Positions 45,444 to 59,500 of a stretch of 64,000 nucleotides of DNA are shown piece by piece. The position numbers were made by a program, and so were the translations under genes. The notes beneath the pieces are model-generated. The model ran no database searches. It had not been told where the DNA came from and was given only the letters and a program-made list of their open reading frames with translations. Within the stretch, counting starts at the first letter, position 1. Each line of letters opens with the position of its first letter. The DNA is from Paraphysoderma sedebokerense (Eukaryota; Blastocladiomycota; Physodermatomycetes; Physodermatales; Physodermataceae), in NCBI GenBank assembly GCA_025602915.1, contig JAHLJZ010000113.1, forward strand, positions 1-64,000. The letters are read 5' to 3'.

Positions 45444-48400
45444 TCAGATTCGTTCAGTCTTTCCACGTCCCCGTCCACCCATCGGCGCACTGCTGGCCCT
45501 GGAACCCTTGGTACTGGTACCAACCACACTGCCTTTCTTCTTTTCTTCGATAAGTTTTATGCTAGTTGCAGAGTGAGGACGAGATGCGATATTATCATTG
45601 GAGCTGGAAGATCGGCGGAGTTTTGATTCCGAACCTAATCTCGACGTTGATTTGGAAGGTGAAGCTGACGACACTTTATTGATTTGTTTTCGACTAGATT
45701 GAGTAGGTTGCATAGACTGTGACGGTTTGGATACGGAAATTCGGGATGTGGGCTTTGTTTTGTTGGCAGAGGTAGATTTTTGGCTATTTTCGCTGGCCTT
45801 TGGGTTAGAAGTTGGGGTTGGAATGCGAGTCATCTTTGAAATTGTGTCAGGTTCTCCGATGACGGGACCAGATACGTCCCGTTTAGCGTTCGACCTCGCA
45901 ATTGGTAGCGGGAGATTAGATGATGGTGTTGACATTGAATCGTTCGTTGTTGTTAGGGTGGATGTGAAGGTATCGGTATCGTCTGGAGTAGACTTAGGCC
46001 GTGAATTTGTGTTTGGAGAGAGTTTCGACGGTTTGGGAGATTGCGTTTGGAACAGTCCGTCAGTTTGGGCTGCCAATTTCGTTAGATCATGCAGTCGAGA
46101 CTTGAGATTGAAAATTTTCAAATTAAGTTTCCGATTGATTCTATATTTGTAGTTAGCATGTGTCTCGAGCCAAAAGATAAGAAGAGAATGAACAATGTTG
46201 ACTTACATCGTCAATTGCAGTATAATTGCCACCAACTGTTCAGCTTTCCCTTCCCTTACAATCTCATCCATTCTATCACTCAACTTGTCATCCTCCTCCC
46301 CTTCTCCATCGATACAGCTCGACCTGTCCTTTCCTCGGCGGTTCAGTGCATCTTTCAAGCCATTGACAACCGCAGAGGCACCTTCGTACAGGGACTTTAA
46401 TTTCTCAATTTCCAATTTCATCGACTCCATATCATTAGTTTCTCCAAAATCTATACTAGATACATCAGAAACAAAACTGAAATCGCCAAAACTTACTGTC
46501 GGTTGCGCAGATACTGTGTGACGAGGATTCGGTGATGAAGCAAGATGCGTCGATTGCAATTGTGATAGAATTTTGGATTGTTGAGATTGTAAATAATCAA
46601 TCGTATCGGACAATTCATTAATCTTGCAATCTTTCCGATCAACTTGCTTTTTCAATATTTTGATTTCATCTTCCCTGTCATTAAGGTTGCCTTGCAAATC
46701 TTTTACTCTTTTCTCTTCGATTTCATATTTTCGGCGTTCCTGGAGCACCTGCTCCTTCCTCTTCGTTATTTCAATGTCACGTTCATGCCTCAATTTGTCA
46801 ATTTCGTCGTTTGTATTTACCATTTTGTTTTTGCGATCTGTTAAATCGCTGCAAACGTCGTCGTATCGAGTCTTTAATTCCAGGTATTGTTTCTCGAGTG
46901 TCGCTTTATCTTCAAGTAGCCGGTCGAGGCTAGAATTGATTCGCCGAACATTGTGCTGAACTGTTTTTTCCATTTGTGATTTCTCCTGTTTCATTACATT
47001 AAGTTCTGACTGGAGTTGAAGAAGTTGTGCCTTGAGAGTGCTATTGTCGGTTGAAACGCGCGAGAGTTGCGGTGAAGACTGAGGAGGGTATATTTCCTGT
47101 TTTGATTCAACTTGGGTGGATCGAGATATGTCTAGCTGTTGTTGAAGATCAGAGACGGTAGACTCCAGGGTCACTTTAGCGATGGTAAGGGTTTGAGTTT
47201 CGTTTTCCAATTGCGACAATTTTGTTTCCAAAGTTTTACGATGTGATTGCTGCTTCAGTAGCTCTGATTTCAAGGAATCAAGCATTGTCTCGAGGAATTT
47301 CACACGACCCGGGTTCTGAGCTTGATTGGATTTTGAAGTCAATGGTGGCGTCTGAGTAGTGGCGGTTAAAGTTGCTGCCGTGACGGTTTGAGCATATGTC
47401 GTGGAGGTTACTCGCGGGTCAGTTATATTGGTGAAGGCGACAGTGGGAGTGGAGTCTGAAAATTTCACATCACTTTTATCAAAATTTTCACCCGGCGATT
47501 CCATACTACTATACTGAGAGACAAACGAATCCAATACGTTCGGCAACTTTGAGGGTGACTTAATAATTCCTTGACTACTCTCACTGCCTGGTACTTCGGA
47601 TATCATATTATTCGGTATTGTCCTTGTTCTGCTCTTGCTTTTCGTTTTAGTAGCTCTTAATGTGTCTTTCAGAACTGTTCTACCACGAACCCCTGGTTCA
47701 GTATCGTCGACATCAGCGTCGTACTCAATTTGAGTCAGTGAGTTTCCCTCTGGTTTGACACTAGTTATGGACTCACGGGCATTCGTCGGGGAACGGGATG
47801 AATGGTTCCCTGGTACAAAGTCGGCAGGAGGTTTCCCTGGAGAAGATGCCTGATTCGGAGATATGATGTTCGTGTAACTGGATACAACATCCATTGTAGC
47901 TTCATGACACCTTAAATGTGGTGATATGGCCTCCCCCATTGACGGGCCGGCAGTTGTGGCCACTGAAATTTTCTGAGCCTCTTTTGTCAGTTCTATCATC
48001 AATGCTTTCAATTCCTCTGAAGTGCGATTAGATGACCGCTCGATATATCCGTATTGATCTATTAATTCACCGACGGATACATTAGACACTAACGGCTTTG
48101 TAGAACGTCGTTGGCTGCTTTTTCTTGCAGGTGATTCCGATCTCGTCCTCCTTGTTGAACTTTGCTCAACTGGTTTCTTTTGATTGAAGTTAGATAATTG
48201 CGGCTGATAAGATGGTCCGGAGTAAGAATTTAAAATGTCTGCAACGTTTGCGAAAGTTTCAGAGGAGGAGCGTTGAAAGATTGAACTTGCCGGAGAAGAT
48301 TCTGACGAAAGAGACGGTTGATTATGGGATACAGATGATGATTTGGAAGCAACGTGTATATTTCCAGGCACTGATTCAGATTTGATTGCATTTACTTTAT

Positions 48401-49303
48401 CGGTTTTCTCAATCGGAGCAGGCGGAATCGGTAGAGGTCTTCCACGAACCGGACTACTGGATCGTGGATTTGATGCCGAGAGTGAAGTGGCAACCAGAGG
48501 CTGGTCTTTAATATCGAGATCGGCTTGTGGAAGTTTATCAAATGTTATCGGTTTCAGAAGAGACGGTGAAGCCGGAAGCGGCGAGGGAAAAGCAATGTCT
48601 GGAAGCTGTGGCAAAGGTCTTGGTGACTTGATGGGACTGTACATTAACGAGCTTGTCGTGTTTGACTTGGTAATACTGCTCGATGTTACTGCCGACACTG
48701 ACTGTGACGGTTGATTCGTCGGTTTGTGCGTTATAATATCTGATTCGGATGGACGCTAGTATATGCAAGAAATCCGTCAGTGACAGGATGATAAACGCAA
48801 AGGAAGGCATTTCCGGTTAACCAGATATTCCAAGAACTGTCACTTTAAACTGAATTCAATTACAATATCGATGCCTTAATATATCAACCTACCTCGATAT
48901 CTTCAATCAGAACATCTGCCATAGCGGTTTCTGGGGAAGACAAATTAAGTTTCGTCGTATCGTCAACCTGATCTAATAACTCTTTGCTTCCTCTTCTTTC
49001 TGACGATTTTTGGTTAGATGTAAGCGACGATGCATCAAACAATGCATCCCCATCTGTCGTTGTGTTTAAATCGATTTCAGAAGATGTCAGATTGAGGAAG
49101 GAGGAACTAGCTGAAGTTGAAGGTGTAGGTGTCGCAGAAGACGAGGATCCAGACGACCGGGTCTTTTTGAATTTTTTGAGCTGAAGAAAAGAATCTCAGT
49201 TAACCATGATATGTATCGATGGACTGTATATGTATAAGTGTTTAGGAGCGAAATGAGTGCGGACCTTTTTCCTTGCGAGTAATATTTTCGACTGCCTGTC
49301 CAT
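45444..49303 (-). CDS. Long coiled-coil protein with golgin-like N-terminus
   Basis: Four exons (49265-49303, 48893-49180, 46207-48755, 45444-46140) give 1190 residues in frame. The first exon reads MDRQSKILLARKK and joins LKKFKKTR, the basic KKLKKF-type N-terminal motif seen in GM130-like golgins and other fungal coiled-coil proteins. About 450 disordered residues follow (SP- and PLPxLP-rich). A long coiled coil comes next (RVKFLETMLDSLKSELLKQQ through IDYLQSQQ), then a Ser/Thr/Lys-rich tail ending GGRGRGKTERI. Likely role is tethering or cytoskeletal scaffolding at Golgi or microtubules; this is inference from architecture only. Confidence 0.75.
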
Positions 49304-49891
49304 TGAAAGAGAATGAATCTCGGGAATGCAGGAGACGGTATCAGGGCGGACGGAAGGAGGGCAGACTAGGACAGACCGATGGTGGATTGTATCTCTGTGT
49401 CCCGATTAATGTAGTGAGTTTGATAATTGATGATGAATTGATGTAGTTCGAGGGCATTCAAGGGAGACTCATGCATCAAATTTGGGACATCCGAGCGCTA
49501 CAATGTTATTATCTTTAATGATCCAAAACATATGATAAAGTTGATCTCTAGCTATTGTATATCCAGCATTTGAGTATAACATATAAGGATACAGCAATTT
49601 TATCTATGGCTAAAAGTCTTATCAGCTAAGGATTATGAAAGGCGCGCTGGGGAATGATTTCACGCGAAACGGTTTAAACGCAAAAAGCAAAAACATTTTT
49701 GAATTGAAATGTAAGTGATAAATCTGCAATCATGGGACTATGATACTAACTCTGGAACAGCTACAGCCCGACAACTTCGAGTCGAAAAGATATCCTATCC
49801 TATTACTAGCACAAGATACTAAGAAACATCTCTGTATTAAAGATTACAACTTCTCTGAACCTGAGAAGCTCGCACTATTGAAGTCATCACT
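49304..49891. other. Intergenic region
   Basis: About 590 bases, promoter of the coiled-coil gene and 3' flank of the helicase gene. No gene or repeat seen. Confidence 0.5.
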
Positions 49892-52800
49892 CTATGCAAA
49901 TATAGCATAAAACTTTTCGGCAAACTCAACCTGAACTTGATGTAAAAGTTTGTAAAACTTCCATAGTTCAGGATCGCGCAACTTAGCTTCGACTCGAATG
50001 AGAGGAGGGATTTCTCTTGTTCGCTTTCCCTTGAAATGGATGATCACTCCCGCATTCATTACTTCATCGTCGTCTTCGGTACCATCCTCGTCAGCATCAT
50101 CTGCTTCTACTTCATCGTCTGAGCCGAAAATTTCGTCATATACGTCATTAGGTTTACGTTTCAATGGTTGTGTGCCTGCAGCAATTGTAAAGGCTTGATA
50201 TCGGATGAGAATCTCAATAGAAGTGCGTAACGACGCCAGTATTAGGTGGAAATCATTGACCAAATGCCAAACATCCCCTCGGCGGATGCCATTGGTATCC
50301 ACGAGTTCCTTGACGATTCCGTGTTTGTAAAAGTCGAGTATGTAGGCATTTAGAGGTTCATCGCTGACAAATAGGTCAAACGCCGGGATCGCTTCATTAC
50401 AAAGTGCTAAGCCGGGACGCAGCGATTCCGTCATTTCTGTAACGCTATTGTAACGATCTCCTAGTCCCAAAAGTGACCAAAATTTAGACCGAGTGGCCGC
50501 GCTTATCAAGTGAGGCTCTAGTACTCTTCCAAACTGGTCAAATTCTGCAGTTTCTGTGGGAATACATAACCGTGAAAGCGGGAGATGATCGTCATGCGGC
50601 AGACTGCACCCAGAATTAGCATACGCCAGAGCGTAGTCTTCATAAGTATCGGTTGCTAACCTCGAATGTTTCTGGATGATAATCCGGACTTCATCGGGTA
50701 ACGGTTCAAGATGAACCTTTGAAGGTGATCGTTTAATCGCCTCTTGATCGAGTTTCCTCAATATTGGACGTCTTCGAAAAAGGTGACACAGAATCAACAC
50801 CAACTTTCTTCCGGCATCTTTTAGGTCGGGCAAGTTGGCCAATTCGTAAAGGTACCCACTTCTCAGAATACTGGCGAATGCTAAATTACTTGGTTCAGCA
50901 TAAAAGATGTGACATACGAGCCCAGCAAGATCGATTGGGCTACCCTCGGCGTCCAAGAGTCCAAAACGGCGGAGATATTCCACGGACGCTCGTAAATGAT
51001 GATGCATCGCTGGCATAGCTTTATCATCGGAAAGACACATTCTATCCAAATGAAACAAACCAGCGACCATTTTCTTCGATGTGTTTGATTGCTCCATGCT
51101 GCTGAGAAGAACGTGAAGTCGGAGAACAAGAGTTGTACGTAAAGGAAACGAGACCTTTATATCTGGTACTTTTGAAGTCAAAAGACGTCGTATTTTGTCA
51201 ACAGGTAGACCTAAAAAGATAACGTTGCCACGTAAATCCATCCCACGACGTCCAGCTCGACCAGATGCCTGTCTGTATTGCAACGCAGTCAGATAGACGC
51301 TGCTTCCACAAAAGACCGAGCTAACAGCCGGCATATTGATACCTAGAGCGAAAGAGCCGGTGCAAAAGCACACTCGAATCCACCGACTTCTAAACCATCG
51401 CTCTACTACTTGTAGATACTTCCTTGGTAGTCCAGCATGGTGTGCAGCAATGCCCCGTTCTAGAGCTTTAATGAGGAATTCAGGCGTATCTTTTCTGATC
51501 GATTCTATTTCTGCCAATCGCTCGGTTTGCGTAATACTGCATTTTTGGTTACCAAAGGAAAACTGAGGCAGAGGATCATCTGGGTTGAATGAAGAGTGCC
51601 AGGTTCCGGTGGCTGAAGCCATTTGCTCTCTTTCCAATTGTTCTTTCATTTTCCCTTTCATCTTGGAGGCGGCCTTTTTGAATTCTTTCTCGCCCTTCTC
51701 TTTCTCGTTCATCCATGATTCCTTCTCTTTGACTTTGCTGATCCAACAAGGATCTGATTTTTTGAAGGCATCCTCTGCCGTTACGAGCTCGTCAAGTACT
51801 ACCCTCACAAAATCCTCTACCATTTTTCTATCGTAGTTGAAGAACAATCCAGGCAAGAGATCGCTGCTGTTCATCTCCCTCAGAAGGGGTACGATAGCGC
51901 GCATCCAGAAACTAGGATCTTCAATTGTGCAGGGAAGCTTCTGGTCCAACTGTGAGATGCAGTCCTCGATACCGCCATCCAACGCCTTCATCAATTTTTG
52001 AAAAGGTGTCCCGCTTAGCCTGGCCCCGGGTTTGTCCATCCATGTACGAAGAACCTGTCTCAAACTCGTCTGGTAGCGGATGGTATCAGCCCTTTTAATT
52101 GGACGATCTCTGTCAAAAAAAGTCTCTATATCCAAATTCGTACACGTCCAGCCTTCGTCTGGCGAAGCAACAGCGGCCATTCTGTCGTACACTTCAACCA
52201 TCTCGCGCGGAGTAAGTTCAAGATCGTCCACAATTTCAGCATTGCCGTGGCATAGCGCTGAAAACGGATGTAAGTGTCTCAAACCCGTCGGTGCGGTATA
52301 TTCGTCGGACAATCCATTGAATGATCTGAAAGGATACTCGGGACAATACACATATTTCACAAGGTCGCTATATCGATAATTGTGCCTTACCACGCTGAAT
52401 TTGTGTCCGTGAGCATCAGATATTGACTCCAACCACTAAATAAAGAATAAGTAAATGAACATCAATGGGTTTTGCGAGAGAAGTGGCGAAACATACTTTA
52501 CCGAAGTATTCAACATTACCTATTGTGGCGGACAAGGCGATGAATGGACATGGGCAATCAAGATAATTCTGTCGTACACATTGCCTCTATTAATTTCGGC
52601 GACAGTGTGAACCTCGTCAAAAATAACCCGTTGAAGTTTTGGCACCCACTTGCTCACTACATCAGACTGTAACAGCATAATTTCTAGCATTTCTGGAACA
52701 GTAATCAGGACTTGGCACTTCAAAGGATTGTTGATACGGAAGTCTCTCGTCAAAACTGAAAATAGGCTCTGGCCAGAATGTTTGTAGCTCTTCGAGAATC

Positions 52801-55503
52801 TCCCCACTATCTCTGCCGCGATTTGATTCACCAGCGCTTTCGTTGGAGCGACATAGACAACGACACCGTCATCGCTCTCGCGCAGAACATTTTCGATGGC
52901 ATAAAACGAGGAAAAAGTTTTGCCAGCGCTAGTAGGTGCTACCACTAGTATTGATTCTCTGCCGTCAATTTTGTCAAGAACGATACGTTGCCAACCGTCC
53001 GGCACAAATGAGACTCTAGGATCAGGTAGAGAGTCCAATTGGCGTTCCATATGATCACCGCAATGGAGTAATTGAAACCGGGTCGCTGACAGCGGTATTT
53101 CAAATTTTGTGCTCCTTGTAAGTCGAGGGGCACAAAACGGAAGTGTGCGGCGAAGTAGGCGTTCACACTGTTGGTCGGAGTCAAGAAGGTTCTCTAGCTC
53201 TATCTGGATTTCTTCTAGGGAACGAGCATGGGCAGAATGCAATCCCAAGACTTTCAAGGAGATCCAGCAGAAGTACAAGGCTGGTATCTTATATTCCCTA
53301 AATGAATCCAGGTTACCTTGTGTCAAACGCGCAATAGTAGCAGACGCTTGATTGAAAACTTCAACCGCAAATGCAATATCCTTTTTCCCTTCTTTGTACG
53401 ACAAAATCCAACATTCAATAGCAAGGCGAATGCGAAGAAGGGATAAATTGCAGTCGGAAAACGTGCTACCATCATCGAAGCGTCTACTTTTGAGGATATC
53501 AAGTTGATCTCGCCTATTCTTTATCATCTCTGGTAGAGACCCCAATTCTAGGCCTTCGAATGTCGAAAGAGGTTGTTCGATGCCCAAGTCATCCAAGAAC
53601 CTACTCCACAAATCCTTCGACTTACTATCGTTCTGTTTACACTTGGCCTTCTCATTCGCCGCTATGATTTGTTCCTTTTTACTTAACTTTTTCTGATTAG
53701 GTTTCTTTAGTTTTGGTTCGGTTTTGTGACCTTTGGACTGTTTTCCCCCTTTGCGCGTACTATCTTTGTCGACAGTGATGGTAGCCTTCTCCAAAGTACG
53801 CCCATTAGCACCCGTCAGGCTAGACGCATATTCCATGAGCCATTTCGCCTGTCCTTGATCGGATATCCTGGCTTTTCCTCGCCGGTATTTATTTACGTCC
53901 TTAGTAAGTCGATTGGCTACTATGCGGTTTTGTGCTATGGAGATCGGACTAACTCTGTGCCAATGACTTAAATCCCTGAAGAAAATAGATCCAAACTCCA
54001 CGTTTCCGCGAAGTTCAAATTTTTTATCCTCAGTAACCGGCAGTGGAGGTATGAACTGAGAGAATACATGATGCTCGTACGGAAGAAGGAGTCCTCGATC
54101 AACCGGGGTGACTTGGTGAGTGTTTTGATCAGTTGCGATAGGTTTGCTAATCGGATAGTCGATGTATGATGTCTTTATGGATACCTGACTGCACAAGTTT
54201 TGGTAAACATTCATCCATTCAATTGGAAGATTCTCAATACAGGACTGTTGGCCAAGGAAGAGAGACGGCGTTAACTACTTGGAATACCTTTCCAAAGAGA
54301 AGCACGATAGCTTACCTGCTGTAGCTCAGTATTACAAGCTAGAGATAATAATAATGCTGGATCAACCATTGCCGCTAAAGCGTCCGACTTTGGGGCCCTG
54401 TCGAAATAACCGCAAAGGACATTATTTGAAACAATATACAAATCCCTCAATGTTTGATTTCGTAGGGGAGAATCAACGAGAACATCTCTCTTAAAGCACC
54501 GCTGATGCATTTCTAGCCTTGGGATAAGAACGGCGTGCAGTAGAACTGCACGAGCAAGAGCCATGGTCGATGGATCGTTCGATTTGAGCAGATTTTCGAC
54601 TACTACAGAAGCAATGTGCTCCCCCACGGTGAGCTGACTATCATTTGTCATGGTATGAGTGACGGGAGTTGACAGTGGATATAGCAACAAAGTATCTTCC
54701 ATAGTGGAAAATATACGAGAAACATAGCCACTGATCTCATGAACTAGTTTTAATGCGCCTTCTGGTCTGATGCGTGGTCGAGTTTCCAATAAAAATGCGA
54801 TGACCTTATTGTCAACGAACATGTTATCCTTAATGAACGCCACAGATAAAGGACTGCACAATTTCCCTCCGTCTCCAGATAGATGTTGCTGAATTGCTAC
54901 AGTCTGGGCCATTGTGAGCAAACTGTTATTGACATATCGGCTACTGCTTTCCCGAGTGGTCGCTACATTCTCGTCATCATAATTGCCATCGTGGGAGAGA
55001 ATGAAGAAAGGCTTCGACGACACGACGAAATCAGCCCAACTGGGACTTGAAAGGCTTTGAAATGTATACTGTTGTTTGACTTCACAGTTTGCAGCAGCAT
55101 GAATTTTCACTAAAGTCCGCAAGTGAACCCTCGCTGCCACATGAAAGCGTCGTTGTGTATTAGAGAGTCTTTCGTCGCAATAGGCAGGCGCCGCACAGAG
55201 ATGCTTGCGGCCTTCAAACCATACCAAAGCGAAGTTGGCGCCGGCCGAGTGAAGCTTGGAAAGAAACTGTTCGAACCGATATAAAATATGCAGAGGGTGC
55301 GGTCCATATGATTCGTAGGAAATTGAATACAATGACTCTTGACGTAGCAGATATTCGAGCACCGAGTCTGCGTCCACGGCAAAGAGATTCTGGCCGCAAT
55401 AGTCACCGATAAGGTCGATGCAGGTGTAGTTGGCGGGACCGGACCAGATTGAGGCCAGCAGCGAAGCTTTCTTTTGCAGCTTCTCAATAACTTCGAGAAC
55501 CAT
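49892..55503 (-). CDS. DDX60-type Ski2-like DExD/H-box helicase (one apparent frameshift)
   Basis: Exons 54316-55503, 52497-54244 and 49892-52435 encode about 1,825 residues with the DDX60 layout. The N-terminal domain carries LFAVDADSVLEYLL. Helicase core 1 has motif I APTSAGKT, APTKALVNQ, TRDFRINNP, motif II DEVH and SAT. Helicase core 2 has HHAGLPRKY, FCTGSFALGINMP and the motif VI block QASGRAGRRGMD. Near 52556 the frame shifts: INRGNVYDRIIL is in one frame and DCPCPFIALSATIGN in another. Loss of a 4-base tandem repeat unit (ATTG) would explain it. No GT-AG intron fits. All other parts are open, so a sequencing error or very recent mutation is likely. Vertebrate DDX60 acts in antiviral RNA sensing; fungal roles are unknown. 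Confidence 0.87.
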
Positions 55504-56527
55504 TTATCACTGCTGGTGTCGCAAAATCCAAATAAATCTTGAATACAACGAAAACTAAAGAGAGCGACAACTTGGGCGACCGGAATGCCATATGCACGTG
55601 ACGAGTATTTTATTAATTATATTTATATTATTTTGCGCACAACAGACTGAATTCATAATCTGTATCACATAATATGTGTAAATCAACGCTATAATCTCGC
55701 CGACATTTCACCAGCATTCCCGTCGCCAGCTCAACCACTCCATGTACTGATCACCGCTCAATTCAGCCTAGAGCACACCGATGCGGATTGTATGCACCAG
55801 TGATGTGCCTCAGCGAGGCCAATACACAATATACTCATATTTTCATAATAAAGATCACAGACAAGAAATACGGACCTGGAAAGTGAGAACGTAGACTCGA
55901 AGAGGAATAATTTTCGTGATCTTACTCTTGGATAATTGCTTTTGCTGTGTATCCCGGGCGCTTCAACACGATCCCAAATGTGGTTTCAATCGCATTATGA
56001 TAGATTATGATTTTTCAGGATTATCTCTTCGTAAATATATATGAAAGGACTAATTTAAATAAATAAAACTGCCTGAAGGTATATCTAACAAAACATACAG
56101 TCGACATACTCTTCTTCTAGCCTGCACTCTCCATTAAACTGCACATTACTCCAAAAAGGCACAGCTGCAGACAGAATGCCTCCCGGGGAAACCGATAATC
56201 CGTCCTGCACAAACAGTAGTTCGACATTAGTAGTAAATGTATCCAAAAACAATGTCTGCTCTAGTCGAGGTAATTGTGAATATATTAATCGGAATGGCAG
56301 CATCTGATCTGACGCATTCTTACAATGCAAATTTTTTTAATTTCCTATGCTCCGCTCTGTCATGAAATGAAACTGAAATCGCAATATTCGTATATAAACA
56401 ATCTTTTTTGTCTACATCATCAAATCTTCATTTCGAATCAATTATATACATCGTTTGTGACTTTTTTTCCGCTCTGGATATGGTATAATTCGACCTTTGT
56501 CACCAAATACGTCTTTTCTTTCGGTAC
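55504..56527. other. Divergent intergenic region with one orphan frame
   Basis: About 1 kb between the helicase start (minus) and the phospholipase start (plus). A minus-strand frame at 56085-56330 encodes 81 residues with beta-strand-like spacing (ENTVELLF-type strands, GGILSAAVPFW), but it has no visible partner exons or family. The rest is AT-rich without features. Confidence 0.4.
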
Positions 56528-59500
56528 ATGCAATCAATTCGACCACATTTTATTTCGCTCTCGATTGTAACATCGTCAAATTATGCACATGTAACTATTT
56601 TTCGTCAATTTCACATCACATCCATCGCATGCGTTCCCCGTCTCTCTCATCTTCCAAACTTGGTCAAAAAATTAGCTTCTAGCTCCGCCAACAACTCTCT
56701 CGACAACAGCGAATCGGAAAAGTCGAGCAAGGCCAAATTCTCTTTGATCCCTGAAAGACTAAAAAACATTGATGTCAATCTATCCATTCACAATGTCGCA
56801 TCAGTGGAAGTTCAGAATAAAACCGACAAAACCATTCATGTCGCTCGATACTATGACGTATATTTCAAGAATCCGACCTTGCTAAAAGCGCCTTCGACAC
56901 ATGAAATCGAAGAACTGGTCAATAGATTGAGGGGCAGAGATTCAGTGATGCATGAAGATACCAACTTGAGAGTCGCTGTTAGTCGACACCACTCCAATAT
57001 AAATTCTCCAGCGGGGGTCAGTCCGTCCCAAAGTTATCGTGATTTGGCAGCTCACAACAGTCCTACTATTCACCGGGAACCCCGTCTTCAAGTCAATTTA
57101 GATATACCATCTGCATCTTCGTTGAAGGAAAAATCCCCCACAAAACTTGACAGTGGCAAAGGCGAAGACAAAGACTTTTCATCTACTCTTCCGTACGAAT
57201 CGTATGATACCGATGCAAAATGTGGTAAGACCACGTCGGATATACCCAAGCTATCCCTTTTGCAGTGTACAAAGAAACCCTCGTACCTTGATTTAAATCC
57301 ATCTGCCACACCGCCTTCCGCTTTCGTCTCGTCCGCCTCTATCGCCACCGACGACCAGAAAGTGAACATGTATACTCTGAAACCACAATCGTCAGTTGTT
57401 CTACCGGCTAATGTATACGAAGGATATACCACTTGCATGGAAGTTTTACTCATGTCAACATGCTCCGAAGATCTGTTCAGCTATACCTCCAAACCCGCCT
57501 CCAAGACTTTGTCTTATGTCAGTATAGAGTTGACGCGAAGAGTTGAGATTGAAGAAGACGCTAATGGTAAACTGGTGGGAAGAACAGACATTGGACGACA
57601 AATTTTACAATGGAAGGATCAACTGAGTAAAGATGCCAAAAGTCTATTCAAGTTTCAAATTGTAGAAGAGGTCGAGAAAGCCGCTAAAGATGTCGAGAGA
57701 TTTCCGGAAATTCGAAATACCGCTCACGTCAAGTTCGTTCATCCCATTTCTCCATCTCTTCGCTGACAGTGTCTGACCACTTGTCGATTATAGGGAACGC
57801 CACACTCTCTCATCGGCCGAGCTCAAATATGTCGAGCATCGAAGTCGCTTCACGAGTAAGGCAATTAGGAATTTTTTAGGATTGTCAAAAATAAAGCCGG
57901 ATCATGCACCCAGAATTAGCGTTGCTATGAGGTATATGATCTTTTATTTTCAAAGATTCACCTGAGTTGAATTTGATCTTACAACGATCATGATTAGTGG
58001 TGGAGGTTATAGAGCGATGGTTGGTGCGGTCGGCTTTTTAATGGGCCTCAAGGAATCTGGCATCCTAGATTGCTCAAATTACGTTGGTTCGTATAATTGC
58101 CCGTGACATTTCTATTTCCTTTTGCAGTAAAGGTCTAACGACACTGTCCTGTTTTAGCATCTCTCTCGGGCTCCACATACTCTCTTATGCAATGGCTGAT
58201 GTATGGTCCTGATTTCGACAGTGTGAGGAAGCAGGTATGATACTCTTTCAAACCTAGATCGCCTTCGAGGATTTTAACGTTAGCCCATAAGCTTATCAAT
58301 AGCACAAAGGAAGACTTGATGACATTGTCTGTTTTAAACCTATTATCTGTCACCTCTCCAACTCCAATGTTGCATGGTTTGATTCAGAAAACATTTTTTG
58401 GCCAACCCATTGCTTTAGCAGGTAAGCCAATCCCGCATATTGATCAAGGAGTGGATCTGATGAGTTATCGGGTCATTAACTAAACTAATTCACAGACTTT
58501 TTCGGAACTGTTTTATTTTCAAAATTTTTTCGTTACGATAATACAACGGAGTGGAGTGAAATGTTCAAATATTACATGACCTTGTCGGATCAGCAGACTG
58601 TGCTCTCGCCATCCAAATTTCCCGTATGTGTTTACCTTGACTAATTCTTGTCAATCGCATATCATCGAAACCTAATTCTACATCTCTTTCCTTATCAGTT
58701 TCCCCTTTACACCGCTGTACATCACGATTTACCAACTGATACCTACCCGTGGCTCACATTCACACCCTCTCACATTCATATTTCGCACTACGACCAAACT
58801 GACCCTCATTTGATCTCATCACTCCCAGTTTGGGGATTAGGTCGGGATTTTGAGAGTGGGAACAGTGTCGACAGTCGACCTGAGGTGCCTTTGGGTATAT
58901 TAATGGGGGTTTTTGGCAGCGCTTTCAGTGCGAGTGTGAATCGGATTTGGGACGAAGTCAAAGAAATGTTTCCTAAACAGTTACTCGACAAAGTGGGGGA
59001 TATGATTGAAAGGGTATAGACGCTTCATGTTTGTTAATCTAAAGATTTACTCATCAGCATTCAATTCGATTTTATCCGTTCTATTACCAACTTAGGATCC
59101 TAAACTTGCAGAGTTTCATGTCATACCTCCTGCCGTATTTCCGAACCCTATGTATAATTTGAGGGAGCAGCAAACTACCACCTCAGACATCAATTCCGCC
59201 AACAATCCAGTTAAACCCGCTTCGACAGACTCGAAGGATGCGACGCCTGAAGTTTTCAAATTAAAAGATTTAACTGTCATGGATGCTGGTCAGTCATTTG
59301 ATGAACGGTTTAAACTTTGTCACCTGCTGTTTACTAACCTTATTTGTATTTCGCAGGAATTGACTTCAACTTTCCTCTACCTCCTCTTACTCATCCGCAA
59401 CGCGAGAGCGATATCATCTTATTGTTTGATGCTTCCGAAGACATTGCTACCAACATCAACACTGATCGCGCCAACGAGTTTATGAAACGATGGGGTATCC

